Source: Mesorhizobium kowhaii
GTDB taxonomy: Bacteria; Pseudomonadota; Alphaproteobacteria; Rhizobiales; Rhizobiaceae
Length of the DNA stretch: 64,000 nucleotides
Assembly: GCF_003253745.1 (NCBI RefSeq)
Contig: NZ_MZXV01000082.1
Coordinates: 25,238-89,237, forward strand
Direction of reading: 5' to 3'
The notes beneath the pieces are model-generated. The model worked only from the letters and a program-made list of their open reading frames with translations. It was not told where the DNA came from and ran no database searches. Made by a program: the position numbers and the translations under genes. Shown here in pieces: positions 36,698 to 48,171 of this stretch. Within the stretch, counting starts at the first letter, position 1, and every line of letters starts with the position of its first letter.

Positions 36698-38143
36698 ATG
36701 GCTGAATCCTACGACGTCATCATCATCGGCTCCGGCCCGGGCGGCTATGTCACGGCGGTGCGTTCCGCCCAGCTTGGCTTCAAGACGGCGATCGTCGAGC
36801 GCGAGCATCTCGGCGGCATCTGCCTCAACTGGGGCTGCATCCCGACCAAGGCGCTGCTGCGCTCGGCCGAGATCATGCATTATTCGGATCACCTGAAGGA
36901 TTACGGGCTGACGCTCGACGGCAAGGTCAGCGTCGACACGTCAGCCGTGGTCGACCGTTCGCGAAAAGTCTCGCTGCGGCTCAATGGCGGCGTTGCCTTC
37001 CTGATGAAGAAGAACAAGGTCGATGTGATCTGGGGCGAGGCCAAACTCTCCAAGCCTGGTGAGATTGTCGTGTCCAAGACGGCCAAGAAGCCGATGGAGC
37101 CGCAGCCGCCGGTGCCGAAAGGCGTCAAGGGCGAGGGCACCTACACCGCCAAGCACATCATCCTGGCGACTGGCGCCCGGCCGCGCGCGCTGCCCGGCAT
37201 CGAGCCGGACGGCAAGCTGATCTGGACCTATTTCGAGGCGATGGTGCCGAAGGAGATGCCGAAATCGCTGCTGGTCATGGGTTCAGGCGCCATCGGCATC
37301 GAATTCGCCTCCTTCTACCGCACCATGGGCGCCGAAGTCACGGTTGTCGAACTGCTGCCGGCGGTGATGCCGGTCGAGGACGCCGAAGTCTCGAAATTCG
37401 CGCAAAAACAATTCGAGAAGCAAGGCATGAAGATCATCCTCGAGGCCAAGGTGACCAAGGTCGAGAAGGGCGCCAACTCGGTCACCGCGCATGTCGAGAT
37501 GAAGGACGGTAAGGTCGAGAAGATCACCGCCGACCGCATGATCTCGGCCGTTGGCGTGCAAGGCAACATCGAGGGCCTCGGGCTTGAGGCGCTCGGCGTG
37601 AAGACCGAACGCGGCTGCATCGTTGTCGACGGTTACGGCAAGACCAATGTGCCGGGCATCTATGCCATCGGCGATGTCGCCGGCCCGCCGATGCTTGCCC
37701 ACAAGGCCGAGCATGAGGGCGTTGTGTGCGTCGAAAAGATTGCCAATTTCCCTGGCGTACATGCCACCGACAAGCTCAAGATTCCTGGCTGCACCTACTG
37801 CAATCCGCAGGTCGCCTCTGTCGGCCTGACGGAAGCCAAGGCCAAGGCTGAAGGCAAGGATATCCGGGTGGGGCGCTTCCAGTTCGCTGCCAATGGCAAG
37901 GCGATTGCACTTGGCGAGGATCAGGGCTTCATCAAGACCATCTTCGACAAGAAGACAGGTCAGCTGCTCGGCGCGCATATGGTCGGCGCCGAAGTGACCG
38001 AGTTGATCCAGGGTTTTGTCGTGGCGATGAACCTAGAGACGACCGAGGAAGAACTGATGCACACAATCTTCCCGCATCCGACGCTGTCGGAGATGATGAA
38101 GGAAAGCGTGCTCGACGCCTATGGCCGCGCGCTGAACGCATGA
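36698..38143 (+). CDS. lpdA: Dihydrolipoamide dehydrogenase (E3)
   Basis: 481 residues from MAESYDVIIIGSGPGGYV. Re-oxidises lipoyl groups with NAD. FAD motif GSGPGGY, redox disulfide in GGICLNWGCIPTKAL (C44/C49 approximately), NAD motif VMGSGAIGIEFASFY, and the C-terminal active-site HPTLSE. A 15-residue insert rich in Pro (KPMEPQPPVPKGVKGEG, near 135) is typical of this alphaproteobacterial PDH-linked E3. GGACC upstream is a weak ribosome site. Confidence 0.96.
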   Translation: MAESYDVIIIGSGPGGYVTAVRSAQLGFKTAIVEREHLGGICLNWGCIPTKALLRSAEIMHYSDHLKDYGLTLDGKVSVDTSAVVDRSRKVSLRLNGGVAFLMKKNKVDVIWGEAKLSKPGEIVVSKTAKKPMEPQPPVPKGVKGEGTYTAKHIILATGARPRALPGIEPDGKLIWTYFEAMVPKEMPKSLLVMGSGAIGIEFASFYRTMGAEVTVVELLPAVMPVEDAEVSKFAQKQFEKQGMKIILEAKVTKVEKGANSVTAHVEMKDGKVEKITADRMISAVGVQGNIEGLGLEALGVKTERGCIVVDGYGKTNVPGIYAIGDVAGPPMLAHKAEHEGVVCVEKIANFPGVHATDKLKIPGCTYCNPQVASVGLTEAKAKAEGKDIRVGRFQFAANGKAIALGEDQGFIKTIFDKKTGQLLGAHMVGAEVTELIQGFVVAMNLETTEEELMHTIFPHPTLSEMMKESVLDAYGRALNA

Positions 38144-38242
38144 TAGATTGGCCGCACGAGACTCAAACGCGCAAGCTGCGGGAACTCGGCGGCAAGGGTG
38201 TTCGTTTCCGGATGCATTTTCGCGCGTGCAAGGAGAGGGCAT

Positions 38243-38500
38243 ATGCACTTGAATGGCGTCGGCTGGATAGCAGCAATCATTATCGGCGGCCTGGCAGGCT
38301 GGCTCGCCGAAATGGTCATGAAGAGCAACACCGGTATCTTCATGAACATTGTTCTGGGCATCGTCGGCGCGATCGTGCTGAACGCCATCCTGCAGGCGCT
38401 CAACGTCGGTGTCTTCGGCATCGGCTGGACCGCCTACCTGATCACCGGCTTTATCGGCGCCTGCCTGCTGATCTGGGCAGGACGCCTGGTGCGCCGTTAA
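38243..38500 (+). CDS. GlsB/YeaQ/YmgE-family membrane protein
   Basis: 85 residues from MHLNGVGWIAAIIIGG, with AAGGAGA six bases upstream. Three membrane spans: WIAAIIIGGLAGWLAEMVM, GIFMNIVLGIVGAIVL and AYLITGFIGACLLIWAG. The glycine-rich family is linked to envelope stress; it was once called transglycosylase-associated. An intrinsic terminator follows. Confidence 0.9.
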   Translation: MHLNGVGWIAAIIIGGLAGWLAEMVMKSNTGIFMNIVLGIVGAIVLNAILQALNVGVFGIGWTAYLITGFIGACLLIWAGRLVRR

Positions 38501-38523
38501 CATCGCTGAAGAGCTGCTATGCG

Positions 38524-38562
38524 AAAAAGGCTGCCGCGGCATGCACTGCGGCGGCCTTTTTC
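38524..38562 (+). terminator. Terminator after the GlsB-type gene
   Basis: AAAAAGGC...GGCCTTTTT with an inner GCCGC/GCGGC stem. Confidence 0.8.
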
Positions 38563-38638
38563 TTTCCGCTGAAAAGCCTTAGATGACGATATGATAGCGA
38601 ACGCCGGACCGGCGGTCGCCAATGAACCAGGTCTCCAG

Positions 38639-39604
38639 ATGGTCACTGTCCTCGATACGATCGCCAACGCACCGCGCTTGCGGCACCCTGAAAAGGCGCA
38701 CAAGCCCGACCAGGATGTGCTGCGCAAGCCCGACTGGATCCGCGTCAAGGCGCCGGTCTCGAAAGGCTATGCCGAGACCCGCGAGATCGTGAAATCGCAC
38801 AAGCTGGTGACGGTCTGCGAAGAGGCGGGTTGCCCCAACATCGGCGAGTGCTGGGAGAAGAAGCACGCCACCTTCATGATCATGGGCGAGATCTGCACGC
38901 GCGCCTGCGCCTTCTGCAACGTCGCCACTGGCATCCCAACCGCACTCGATGCCGATGAACCGGCCCGCGTCGCGCACGCCGTCAAGCAGATGGGCCTGAC
39001 CCATGTCGTCATCACCTCCGTCGACCGCGACGATCTCGCCGATGGCGGCGCGCAGCATTTTGCCGAGGTCATCCGCGCCATTAGGGCGGCGACGCCGTTG
39101 ACGACGATCGAAATCCTGACGCCCGATTTCCTGCGCAAGGAAGGCGCGCTGGAGATCGTCGTGGCGGCCAAGCCCGACGTCTTCAACCACAATCTCGAGA
39201 CCGTACCGTCGAACTATCTGACGGTTCGTCCGGGCGCTCGCTATTTCCATTCGATCCGGCTGTTGCAGCGGGTCAAGGAACTCGACCCGTCGATCTTCAC
39301 CAAGTCCGGCATCATGGTGGGTCTCGGCGAAGAGCGGAACGAAATCCTGCAATTGATGGACGACCTGCGCTCGGCCAATGTCGACTTCATGACCATCGGG
39401 CAGTATCTGCAGCCGTCGAAGAAGCACCATCCGGTGATCCGCTTCGTCACGCCGGAGGAGTTCAAGTCCTTCGAGACGATCGGCCGGACCAAGGGGTTTC
39501 TGCTGGTGGCGTCGAGCCCGCTGACGCGCTCGTCGCATCACGCCGGCGACGATTTCGCCCGGCTGCGCGCGGCGCGGGAAGCGCTTCTCAAGAAATCGCT
39601 CTGA
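38639..39604 (+). CDS. lipA: Lipoyl synthase
   Basis: 321 residues from MVTVLDTIANAPRLRHPEKAH, the usual rhizobial start. Radical-SAM enzyme that inserts two sulfurs into octanoyl chains on PdhB and PdhC. CEEAGCPNIGEC binds the auxiliary cluster and CTRACAFC the SAM cluster; RSSHHAGDDF at the end carries the RSSxH motif. Its stop overlaps palindromic-repeat copy 4. Confidence 0.97.
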   Translation: MVTVLDTIANAPRLRHPEKAHKPDQDVLRKPDWIRVKAPVSKGYAETREIVKSHKLVTVCEEAGCPNIGECWEKKHATFMIMGEICTRACAFCNVATGIPTALDADEPARVAHAVKQMGLTHVVITSVDRDDLADGGAQHFAEVIRAIRAATPLTTIEILTPDFLRKEGALEIVVAAKPDVFNHNLETVPSNYLTVRPGARYFHSIRLLQRVKELDPSIFTKSGIMVGLGEERNEILQLMDDLRSANVDFMTIGQYLQPSKKHHPVIRFVTPEEFKSFETIGRTKGFLLVASSPLTRSSHHAGDDFARLRAAREALLKKSL

Positions 39605-39708
39605 TGCATGTCGCCCAAAAGTGACCTCGGTTTTGGGAGAACGACATGCGTAAGAACAAAGAACCTAAAGTGCGTCGCATGAATCCGTTTCGACGCGACG
39701 CGCTTTAG
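39604..39708. repeat. 48-bp palindromic intergenic element, copy 4, with tail module
   Basis: Left arm ATGCATGTCG at 39604; right arm CGACATGCGT with one change. The tail CCTAAAGTGCG...CGCGCTTTAG ends at 39708. It starts inside the lipA stop codon. Confidence 0.85.
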
Positions 39709-39718
39709 AGCCGGTTTC

Positions 39719-40177
39719 ATGCCGAAATTCGAAGCCACCCGCCGCGTTGCCCACACGCCGTATCAGATGTTCGCGCTGGTTGCCGATATCGAGGCTTATC
39801 CGCAATTCCTGCCGCTTTGCGAAGCGCTGACGATTCGCTCGCGCAAGGAGCGTGACGGACGCACTGTTCTCCTCGCCGACATGAGTATCGGCTACAAGGC
39901 GATCCGCGAAACCTTCACCACGCAGGTGTTGCTGAAACCCGACGAGAACACCATCGACGTGAAGTACATCGATGGCCCGTTCAAATATCTGAGCAATGTC
40001 TGGCGTTTCGAACCCGACGGCGGCGGCTGTGCCGTCCGCTTCTTCATCGACTATGAGTTCAAGAGCCGCATTCTGGGCGCGGTGATGGGCACCATGTTCG
40101 ATCGCGCCTTCCGCATGTTCGCCGAGGCTTTCGAGAAACGCGCTGATGTCATCTACGGCGCAGTACCGTCGGCCTGA
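39719..40177 (+). CDS. COQ10/RatA-family START-like protein
   Basis: 152 residues. FEATRRVAHTPYQMFALVADIEAYPQFLPLC and the later YLSNVWRFEPDGGGCAVRFFIDYEFKS fit the COQ10/polyketide-cyclase fold. In alphaproteobacteria and mitochondria such proteins bind or chaperone ubiquinone; the E. coli relative RatA was reported to inhibit ribosome assembly. The ubiquinone role is more likely here. It overlaps cinA by 25 bases, convergently. Confidence 0.88.
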   Translation: MPKFEATRRVAHTPYQMFALVADIEAYPQFLPLCEALTIRSRKERDGRTVLLADMSIGYKAIRETFTTQVLLKPDENTIDVKYIDGPFKYLSNVWRFEPDGGGCAVRFFIDYEFKSRILGAVMGTMFDRAFRMFAEAFEKRADVIYGAVPSA

Positions 40178-40662
40178 CGCTGGGCGAGTGCACGCAGTCC
40201 CAGTTCCAGCGCATGCCTGACCGTTTCACGGCGGATGAAATCGCGACCCTTGTCGGCAAACAGCCGGCGCTCGGCGGTCACGGTTTGGCCGTCCAGGCCG
40301 ACGCCGAACCAGACCAGGCCGACAGGCTTTTCCACTGAGCCGCCGCCGGGTCCGGCGATGCCGGTGACCGCGAGCGTCAGTCTGGCGCGCGAACGCGCGA
40401 GCGCGCCCTTTGCCATCTCGATCGCCGTCTCGCGGGAAACCGCGCCATGCTCCTCAAGCGTGGCGGCGGAAACACCGAGCATGTCCATCTTGGCGTCGTT
40501 CGAATAGGTGATGAAGCCGCGATCGACCACGGCGGAGGAGCCGGCAATGTCGGTGAGCGCGGCGATGATCATGCCGCCGGTGCAGCTTTCGGCCGTTGCC
40601 AGCATGATGCCGCGCTGCTGGCAGGCCTGAAGCAGCGCGTTTGCCAGATCGTTGTTGGTCAT
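40153..40662 (-). CDS. CinA C-terminal-type nicotinamide-nucleotide amidohydrolase
   Basis: 169 residues from MTNNDLANALLQACQ. Contains only the PncC-like domain of CinA: TAESCTGGMIIAALTDIAGSS, ITYSNDAKMDMLGV, AVTGIAGPGGGSVEKPVG. It deamidates NMN to NaMN in NAD salvage. The ATG overlaps the ispDF stop (ATGA), so it is translationally coupled. Confidence 0.92.
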   Translation of the reverse strand: MTNNDLANALLQACQQRGIMLATAESCTGGMIIAALTDIAGSSAVVDRGFITYSNDAKMDMLGVSAATLEEHGAVSRETAIEMAKGALARSRARLTLAVTGIAGPGGGSVEKPVGLVWFGVGLDGQTVTAERRLFADKGRDFIRRETVRHALELGLRALAQRQADGTAP

Positions 40663-41888
40663 TCCGGCACCTCGCCGGGAAACACCACGCTGGCGGTGGC
40701 GATCGCCGCTATGCCTTCCTCGCGGCCGACAAAGCCGAGCTTTTCGTTGGTTGTCGCCTTGATCGAGATGCGGTCCGGGGAAATTGCCAACATCTGTGAC
40801 AGGGCCGCCGTCATCGCCTCGCGGTGCGGGCCGACGCGCGGCGCCTCGCAGATCAGCGTGATGTCGGCATTGGCGATGCGGCCGCCGCGCTCGCGCACCA
40901 GCCTTGCCGCGTGTTCGACGAAGATTCGCGAGGCTGCGCCTTTCCATTGCGGGTCGGACGGCGGGAAATGCGTGCCGATGTCACCGGCGCCGCAGGTCGC
41001 CAGCAGCGCATCGGTCAAGGCATGCAGGCCGACATCGGCGTCGGAGTGGCCGGACAGTTTCTTCTCGTGCGGAATGGCGACGCCGCACAGGGTGACGTGG
41101 TCGCCGGGTTCGAAGGCGTGCACGTCGTAGCCGTTGCCGGTTCTTATGTCGGGAAAGCGTGTACGTTCGCCGGAAAGCCGCTGGTCCGCCATCGCAATAT
41201 CCCGTGCCCAGGTGAGTTTGACATTGTCCGGTGAACCCGGAACTATTTTTACCGGAATATGCGCCCATTCGGCGATCGCGGCGTCGTCGGTGAAGTCCAT
41301 TTTTCCCAGGTGATGGGCTTTCTCGTGGGCGGCAAGGATGGGCCAGAACGGAAAGCCTTGTGGCGTCTGGGCGGCGTGAAGTCCGTTCCGGGAAACGGTT
41401 TCTCCGACCACGCCAGAGGCCGACTCGCGCTTCAGCGTGTCGGCGACGGGCAGGGCGGGCAGCGCGCCCTCGCGCTCGCCGATGGCGGCGATCGTGCGGT
41501 CAATCAAATCCGCATCGACAAACGGGCGGACGGCGTCGTGGATCAGAACCCGGCTCGGAGCGTGGCCTCTCAGTGCAAGCAGTCCGAGCCGCACCGAAGC
41601 CTGCCTGGTCGCCCCGCCCATGATGGTGATGACCCGTTCGGCGTTGGCGCCTGCCGCCTGCCGGAACAGTTCGTGGTCGTCGGCATGAATGGCGACAACA
41701 ACTTCGCTGGTCCGCGGGTGGGCCAGAAAAATCTCCAGCGTGTGGGCGATGACAGCATGGCCGCCAATGCTTTGATACTGCTTGGGCCCGTTGGCCTGCC
41801 CGGCACGAGCGCCGCGGCCGGCGGCGACGATCACCACCGCGACCTTGCCATCCTCACTCGAAACGTGATTTTCACTTGCGTCAGCCAT
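40659..41888 (-). CDS. ispDF: Bifunctional MEP cytidylyltransferase / MECDP synthase
   Basis: 409 residues, fusing two non-consecutive MEP pathway enzymes. The N-terminal IspD part (about 15-235) has VVIVAAGRGARAG, GPKQY, VLIHDAVRPFV and TDDAAIAEW. The C-terminal IspF part (about 245-405) has GNGYDVHAF (zinc Asp/His), SGHSDADVGLHALTDALL and IKATTNEKLGFVGR. The fusion is common in alphaproteobacteria. Confidence 0.97.
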   Translation of the reverse strand: MADASENHVSSEDGKVAVVIVAAGRGARAGQANGPKQYQSIGGHAVIAHTLEIFLAHPRTSEVVVAIHADDHELFRQAAGANAERVITIMGGATRQASVRLGLLALRGHAPSRVLIHDAVRPFVDADLIDRTIAAIGEREGALPALPVADTLKRESASGVVGETVSRNGLHAAQTPQGFPFWPILAAHEKAHHLGKMDFTDDAAIAEWAHIPVKIVPGSPDNVKLTWARDIAMADQRLSGERTRFPDIRTGNGYDVHAFEPGDHVTLCGVAIPHEKKLSGHSDADVGLHALTDALLATCGAGDIGTHFPPSDPQWKGAASRIFVEHAARLVRERGGRIANADITLICEAPRVGPHREAMTAALSQMLAISPDRISIKATTNEKLGFVGREEGIAAIATASVVFPGEVPE

Positions 41889-41901
41889 GCTGATTGGCTT
41901 A

Positions 41902-41949
41902 GCGCACGATCCCGAAAAGTGTAATCGGTTTTCGGAAAAGATCGTGCGC
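41902..41949. repeat. 48-bp palindromic element, variant arms
   Basis: Same layout as the ATGCATGTCG elements but with arms GCGCACGATC/GATCGTGCGC and inner CCGAAAA/TTTTCGG. The AAAAGTG...CGGTTTT core is kept. No tail module. It lies in the ispDF promoter region. Confidence 0.85.
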
Positions 41950-42131
41950 CAAATATGAAGTTCCTAAGCGTCCTTTGCGCGTCCTGAGGGACGCGCGGCG
42001 CTTTGGACGCGGCCAAAGCCGAAGGCCAGCATTTTCCCAATTGCGCCTTAATGTGGCGTCATTCCGCGTTGCACATTGCGCCGGTTCTGGCTAGAGAATG
42101 TGCAGCGAATAAACATGCTTGGTTTTTGTGC

Positions 42132-43160
42132 ATGCCTGATTTGACCAAATTGGCCGCGCCGCTCGATGTCGGTGGCGTGCAAATCCGCAATCGCGTGTTC
42201 CTGGCGCCGATGTCGGGCATCACCGATGAGCCGTTCCGGCAACGCGCCCACGCGCATGGCGCAGGCCTTGTCGTGTCCGAAATGGTGGCCAGCGGCGAGC
42301 TTGCCAAGGGCAGGGCCGGTTGCGACCTGCGCATTCGTCATTCCGGCCTGCCCGTCCACATGGTGCAGCTTGCCGGCCGCGAGGCGGCGCACATGGCGGA
42401 GGGCGCACGAATCGCCGCCGGCGAGGGCGCCGACATCATCGACATCAACATGGGCTGCCCGGCCAAGAAGGTCACCGGCGGCTATGCCGGCTCGGCGCTG
42501 ATGCTGGATCTCGACCATGCGCTGTCGCTGATCGATGCCGTGGTCGGCGCGGTCGAGGTCCCGGTAACGGTCAAGATGCGGCTCGGTTGGGACGAAGCCG
42601 CGCTCAACGCCCCGACGCTGGCGCGCCGTGCCGAACAGGCCGGCGTCAGGATGGTAACCGTGCACGGCCGCACGCGCTGTCAGTTCTATCAGGGCAAGGC
42701 CGACTGGCGCGCCATCGCCCGCGTCAAGGACGCCGTATCCATCCCGGTCGTCGCCAATGGCGATGTTTCTTCGCCAGCGGAAGCGGCCGATATTCTCGAC
42801 CAGTCCGGCGCCGATGCCGTGATGATCGGCCGCGCCCACTATGGCGCGCCCTGGATCGCCGGCGGCATCGCGGCGGCTGCGACAAGCGAGGCGGCGCCCA
42901 ACATCCCGCAGAACACGACGGCGCTGGCCGACTATGTCGTGGCCCACTATGACGACATGCTGGCGCTCTATGGCGTCGAAAGCGGCCTGCGTCAGGCGCG
43001 CAAGCATCTTGGCTGGTATCTCGATCGCCATGCCGGCGGTGTCGCTGACGACAGCCGAAAGGCCATACTGACCGCATTCGAGCCCGCGCGCGTCATCGCC
43101 TTGCTGCGCGATGTGTTTTCGCGCGATCCGCAACCATTGAACCTGCGGAGCGCCGCATGA
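42132..43160 (+). CDS. dusB: tRNA-dihydrouridine synthase
   Basis: 342 residues from MPDLTKLAAPLDVGGVQIRN. FMN-dependent reduction of tRNA uridines. APMSGITDEPFR, INMGCPAKKVTGGYAGSAL (catalytic Cys), VTVKMRLGW, VTVHGRTRCQFYQG and VVANGDVSSP are the family motifs. It leads straight into ntrB with an ATGA overlap, an old and widespread arrangement in rhizobia (formerly nifR3-ntrB-ntrC). Confidence 0.96.
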   Translation: MPDLTKLAAPLDVGGVQIRNRVFLAPMSGITDEPFRQRAHAHGAGLVVSEMVASGELAKGRAGCDLRIRHSGLPVHMVQLAGREAAHMAEGARIAAGEGADIIDINMGCPAKKVTGGYAGSALMLDLDHALSLIDAVVGAVEVPVTVKMRLGWDEAALNAPTLARRAEQAGVRMVTVHGRTRCQFYQGKADWRAIARVKDAVSIPVVANGDVSSPAEAADILDQSGADAVMIGRAHYGAPWIAGGIAAAATSEAAPNIPQNTTALADYVVAHYDDMLALYGVESGLRQARKHLGWYLDRHAGGVADDSRKAILTAFEPARVIALLRDVFSRDPQPLNLRSAA

Positions 43161-44295
43161 ACGCCGCCGCTGGCCAGGCTGTAGAAATGGCGGATGCCGC
43201 CCAGATCGTGCTCAACACCATCCGCCGCCCGGTTATCATGATCAGCGAGCAAGGGTTCATCACCTTCGCCAACGCCGATGCCGAGGATTTCTTTCGCTCG
43301 AGTGCGACAATGCTGGCGCGAAACACGCTGTCAAAACTCATTCCTTTCGGCAGTCCTTTGCTGACTCTGGTCGATCAGGTGCGCGAGCGCCGCGCTCCGG
43401 TCAACGAGTATCGGGTCGACGTGTCGTCGCCGCGCCTCGGCATCGAGAAGGTCGTCGATCTCTATGTCGCCCCGGTGTCGGAATTTCCGGGCTCTGTTGT
43501 GGTGATGTTCCAGGAGCGGTCGATGGCCGACAAGATCGACCGGCAGATGACGCACCGCGGCGCCGCGCGCTCGGTGACCGGTCTGGCGGCGATGCTTGCC
43601 CATGAGATCAAGAACCCGCTCTCCGGCATCCGGGGTGCTGCCCAACTGCTCGAACTGTCGGCATCCGACGAGGACCGCGCGCTGACGCGGCTGATTACCG
43701 ACGAGACCGACCGCATCGTGTCGCTGGTCGACCGCATGGAGGTGTTTTCCGACGAGCGGCCGATCGATCGCTACCCCGTCAACATCCATGTCGTTCTCGA
43801 CCATGTGAAGGCAATTGCCAAGAACGGTTTTGCCAAAAGAATCAAGATAATGGAGGATTATGATCCTTCATTGCCTCCGGTGTTCGCCAACCGTGACCAG
43901 CTCATCCAGGTGTTCCTCAACCTGGTCAAGAATGCCGCCGAGGCGATCGGCAGCGACCCCCAAGGCGAGATCGTGCTGTCGACGGCCTTCCGGCCGGGCA
44001 TCCGCGTTTCCGTTCCGGGCACGCAGGATCGCGTATCGCTGCCGCTGGAGTTCTGCGTGCGCGACAATGGCTCCGGCGTCTCGGAAGACATCCTGCCGAT
44101 CCTGTTCGATCCCTTCATCACCACCAAGCCGAACGGCTCGGGGCTGGGGCTGGCGCTGGTCGCCAAGATCGTCGGCGAGCACGGCGGCATCATCGAATGC
44201 GAATCGACGCCGCGCGGGACCACATTCCGCATCCTGATGCCGGCCTGGAAAGAAGCGCCATACGGCGCCGATGAAGACGGTGAAGGAGACCGCAA

Positions 44296-44299
<4 letters not shown>
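43157..44299 (+). CDS. ntrB: Nitrogen regulation sensor kinase NtrB
   Basis: 380 residues, soluble. PAS domain at about 15-120, HisKA with LAHEIKNPLSGIRGAAQLL (phosphorylated His near residue 151), and HATPase with NLVKNAAEAIG (N box) and GSGLGLALVAKIV (G box). PII controls its kinase and phosphatase activities. Coupled to dusB and ntrC by ATGA overlaps. Confidence 0.97.
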
Positions 44300-45756
<1,457 letters not shown>

Positions 45757-45867
45757 GCCCTGATCCGAGTCCAGGCTCTTTTCAGGGGACCATCTCGCGA
45801 AAGATTTCCGTCTCGGTCACACTTGTTGCATAATCGCCACAATGCGTTGCATACATCCGACGCAATC

Positions 45868-48171
45868 ATGGCTCTAGACGGCGACATGGCTCCGCAGGCA
45901 CCGACACTCAACCAACCGCTTTTCAGCGAACCCGGCGCACGCGACGGGCGCCGGCTGCTTGCGCTGCCCGGCGTGGTGGCGGTCGTCGGCGCGCTGGTGA
46001 CAGCGGCGATCTCGTTCACCATCCTTGTCGGTGCCACGCCGATCACGCCCAACGAGTCGACGACGCTGGCATTGATCGCCCTCAATGCCTTGTTCGTCCT
46101 GTTCCTCATGGCGCTGGTCGGACGCGAAGTGCACCGCATCCTGATGGCGCGCCGGCACGGCAAGGCGGCCTCGCGGCTGCATGTGCGCATCGTCGCCATG
46201 TTTGCCCTGGTTGCGGCAATTCCCGCCATCATGGTCGCGATCATCGCCTCGATCACGCTCGACATCGGCCTCGACCGCTGGTTCGAGATCCGCACCAAGA
46301 CGATCGTCAATTCGTCGCTGTCCATCGCCGATGCCTATGTCCAGGAAAACGCCCGCAACCTCCAGGGCACGACGCTGTCGATGGCCTATGATCTCGACGC
46401 GTCAAGAACGCTCTATGGCCTTGATCGGACTGGCTTTCTCGACCTGATGAACAAGGAAGCCGTGGGCCGGTCGCTGGCCCATGCGTCGCTGATCAAGCCC
46501 GACGGCTCGTTCGTCATGAGCGCCAAGACCGACACCGATTTCGCCATGCCCGAGCCGCCGGAAGGCGCCGTGGCCAGCGCCTCCGACGGCAAGCCGGTGC
46601 TGATCGAGCCGAAAACGCGCAACATCATGGGCGCCATCGTCAAGCTGCGCGAGATCGAAGGCCTCTATCTCTACACCATTCGCCTCGTCGATCCCGAAGT
46701 GATCAAGGCGCGGCAGATCGTCAGATCCAACACCGACGAATATCGCGGGCTGGAAGATAACAGGCGCACCTCGCAGGTGGCCTTCGCGCTGCCTTATCTG
46801 TCGCTGACGCTGATCATCATCCTGTCCGCGATATGGACCGGCATCGCCGTCGCCGACCGCCTGGTTCGGCCGATTCGCCAGCTCATCGGTGCCGCCGACG
46901 AGGTGGCGACCGGCAATCTCGACGTCGCGGTTCCCGTCAGGCCATCGGACGGCGATGTCGCCTCGCTCGGCGACACGTTCAACAAGATGCTTCTCGAACT
47001 GAAATCACAGCGCAACGAGATCCTGTCCGCCAAGGACCTGATCGACGAACGGCGTCGCTTCTCCGAAGCGGTGCTTGCCGGCGTCACCGCTGGCGTCATC
47101 GGCGTCGATCCCTACGGCATCGTCACCATCGTCAACCGCTCGGCCGAGGCGATGCTGGCCATATCCGCCAACGCGGCACTTGGACAGAGCCTCTCCGCCG
47201 TGCTGCCGCATGTCGGCCGCGTCTTCGAGATTGGCCGCAAGTCCGGCAAACCGGTCTATCGCGAGCAGGTGACTTTCTATCGCGCCGGTGCCGAGCGGAC
47301 CTTCAACGTGCAGATCACCATCGAGGCCGGCGACGACGGCTCGGAGGAAAAATCCTATGTCGTGACGGTCGACGACATCACCGATCTGGTTCAAGCGCAG
47401 CGCTCGTCAGCCTGGGCCGATGTGGCGCGGCGCATCGCGCATGAGATCAAGAACCCGCTGACGCCGATCCAGCTGTCGGCCGAGCGCATCAAGCGCCGCT
47501 ACGGCAAGGTCATCACCGAGGACCGCGAGGTTTTCGATCAGTGCACCGACACCATCATCCGGCAGGTCGAGGATATCGGCCGTATGGTCGACGAATTCTC
47601 GGCGTTCGCTCGCATGCCGAAGCCCGAGATGAAGGCCATCGACCTGCGCGAATCGCTGCGTGAGGCCTCGTTCCTGGTCGAGGTCAGCCGCGCCGACATC
47701 ACTTTCGAGCGGATATTCGGCAGCGAACCGCTCAAGGGCACGTTCGACAGCCGGCTGATGGCGCAGGCTTTCGGCAATGTGATCAAGAACGCCGCCGAAG
47801 CGATCGACGGGCTGGAACAGAAGGATGGTTCGCACGGCATAATCCGGATTCAAGCCGGGCGCCAGAATGGCGCGATTCGCATCGACGTCATCGACAATGG
47901 CAAAGGCCTGCCGCGCGAGAATCGTCAACGGCTGCTCGAGCCCTATATGACCACACGCGAGAAGGGCACCGGGCTCGGTCTCGCTATCGTCAAGAAGATC
48001 GTGGAGGACCATGGTGGCAGGCTGGAACTTCATGATGCGCCCGCGGATTTCCACGACGGGCGCGGCGCGATGATCAGCATCATCCTGCCAACTGTGGCGG
48101 TCGCGTCTCCGCGCGGCGAAAGCAGGACGGAAAACGAACGAGAAACTGAAAAGGTCGGTAATGGCGTCTGA
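45868..48171 (+). CDS. ntrY: Membrane sensor kinase NtrY
   Basis: 767 residues from MALDGDMAPQAPT; an upstream TTG in frame is less likely. Four hydrophobic segments (about 30-55, 65-85, 105-135, 310-340), a HAMP domain, PAS (about 405-500), HisKA RRIAHEIKNPLTPIQLSAERI and HATPase with GNVIKNAAEAIDG and GTGLGLAIVKKI. Its periplasmic loop, about 180 residues, contains no obvious ligand motif. Linked to nitrogen and redox control in related bacteria. Its end overlaps ntrX by 11 bases. Confidence 0.95.
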   Translation: MALDGDMAPQAPTLNQPLFSEPGARDGRRLLALPGVVAVVGALVTAAISFTILVGATPITPNESTTLALIALNALFVLFLMALVGREVHRILMARRHGKAASRLHVRIVAMFALVAAIPAIMVAIIASITLDIGLDRWFEIRTKTIVNSSLSIADAYVQENARNLQGTTLSMAYDLDASRTLYGLDRTGFLDLMNKEAVGRSLAHASLIKPDGSFVMSAKTDTDFAMPEPPEGAVASASDGKPVLIEPKTRNIMGAIVKLREIEGLYLYTIRLVDPEVIKARQIVRSNTDEYRGLEDNRRTSQVAFALPYLSLTLIIILSAIWTGIAVADRLVRPIRQLIGAADEVATGNLDVAVPVRPSDGDVASLGDTFNKMLLELKSQRNEILSAKDLIDERRRFSEAVLAGVTAGVIGVDPYGIVTIVNRSAEAMLAISANAALGQSLSAVLPHVGRVFEIGRKSGKPVYREQVTFYRAGAERTFNVQITIEAGDDGSEEKSYVVTVDDITDLVQAQRSSAWADVARRIAHEIKNPLTPIQLSAERIKRRYGKVITEDREVFDQCTDTIIRQVEDIGRMVDEFSAFARMPKPEMKAIDLRESLREASFLVEVSRADITFERIFGSEPLKGTFDSRLMAQAFGNVIKNAAEAIDGLEQKDGSHGIIRIQAGRQNGAIRIDVIDNGKGLPRENRQRLLEPYMTTREKGTGLGLAIVKKIVEDHGGRLELHDAPADFHDGRGAMISIILPTVAVASPRGESRTENERETEKVGNGV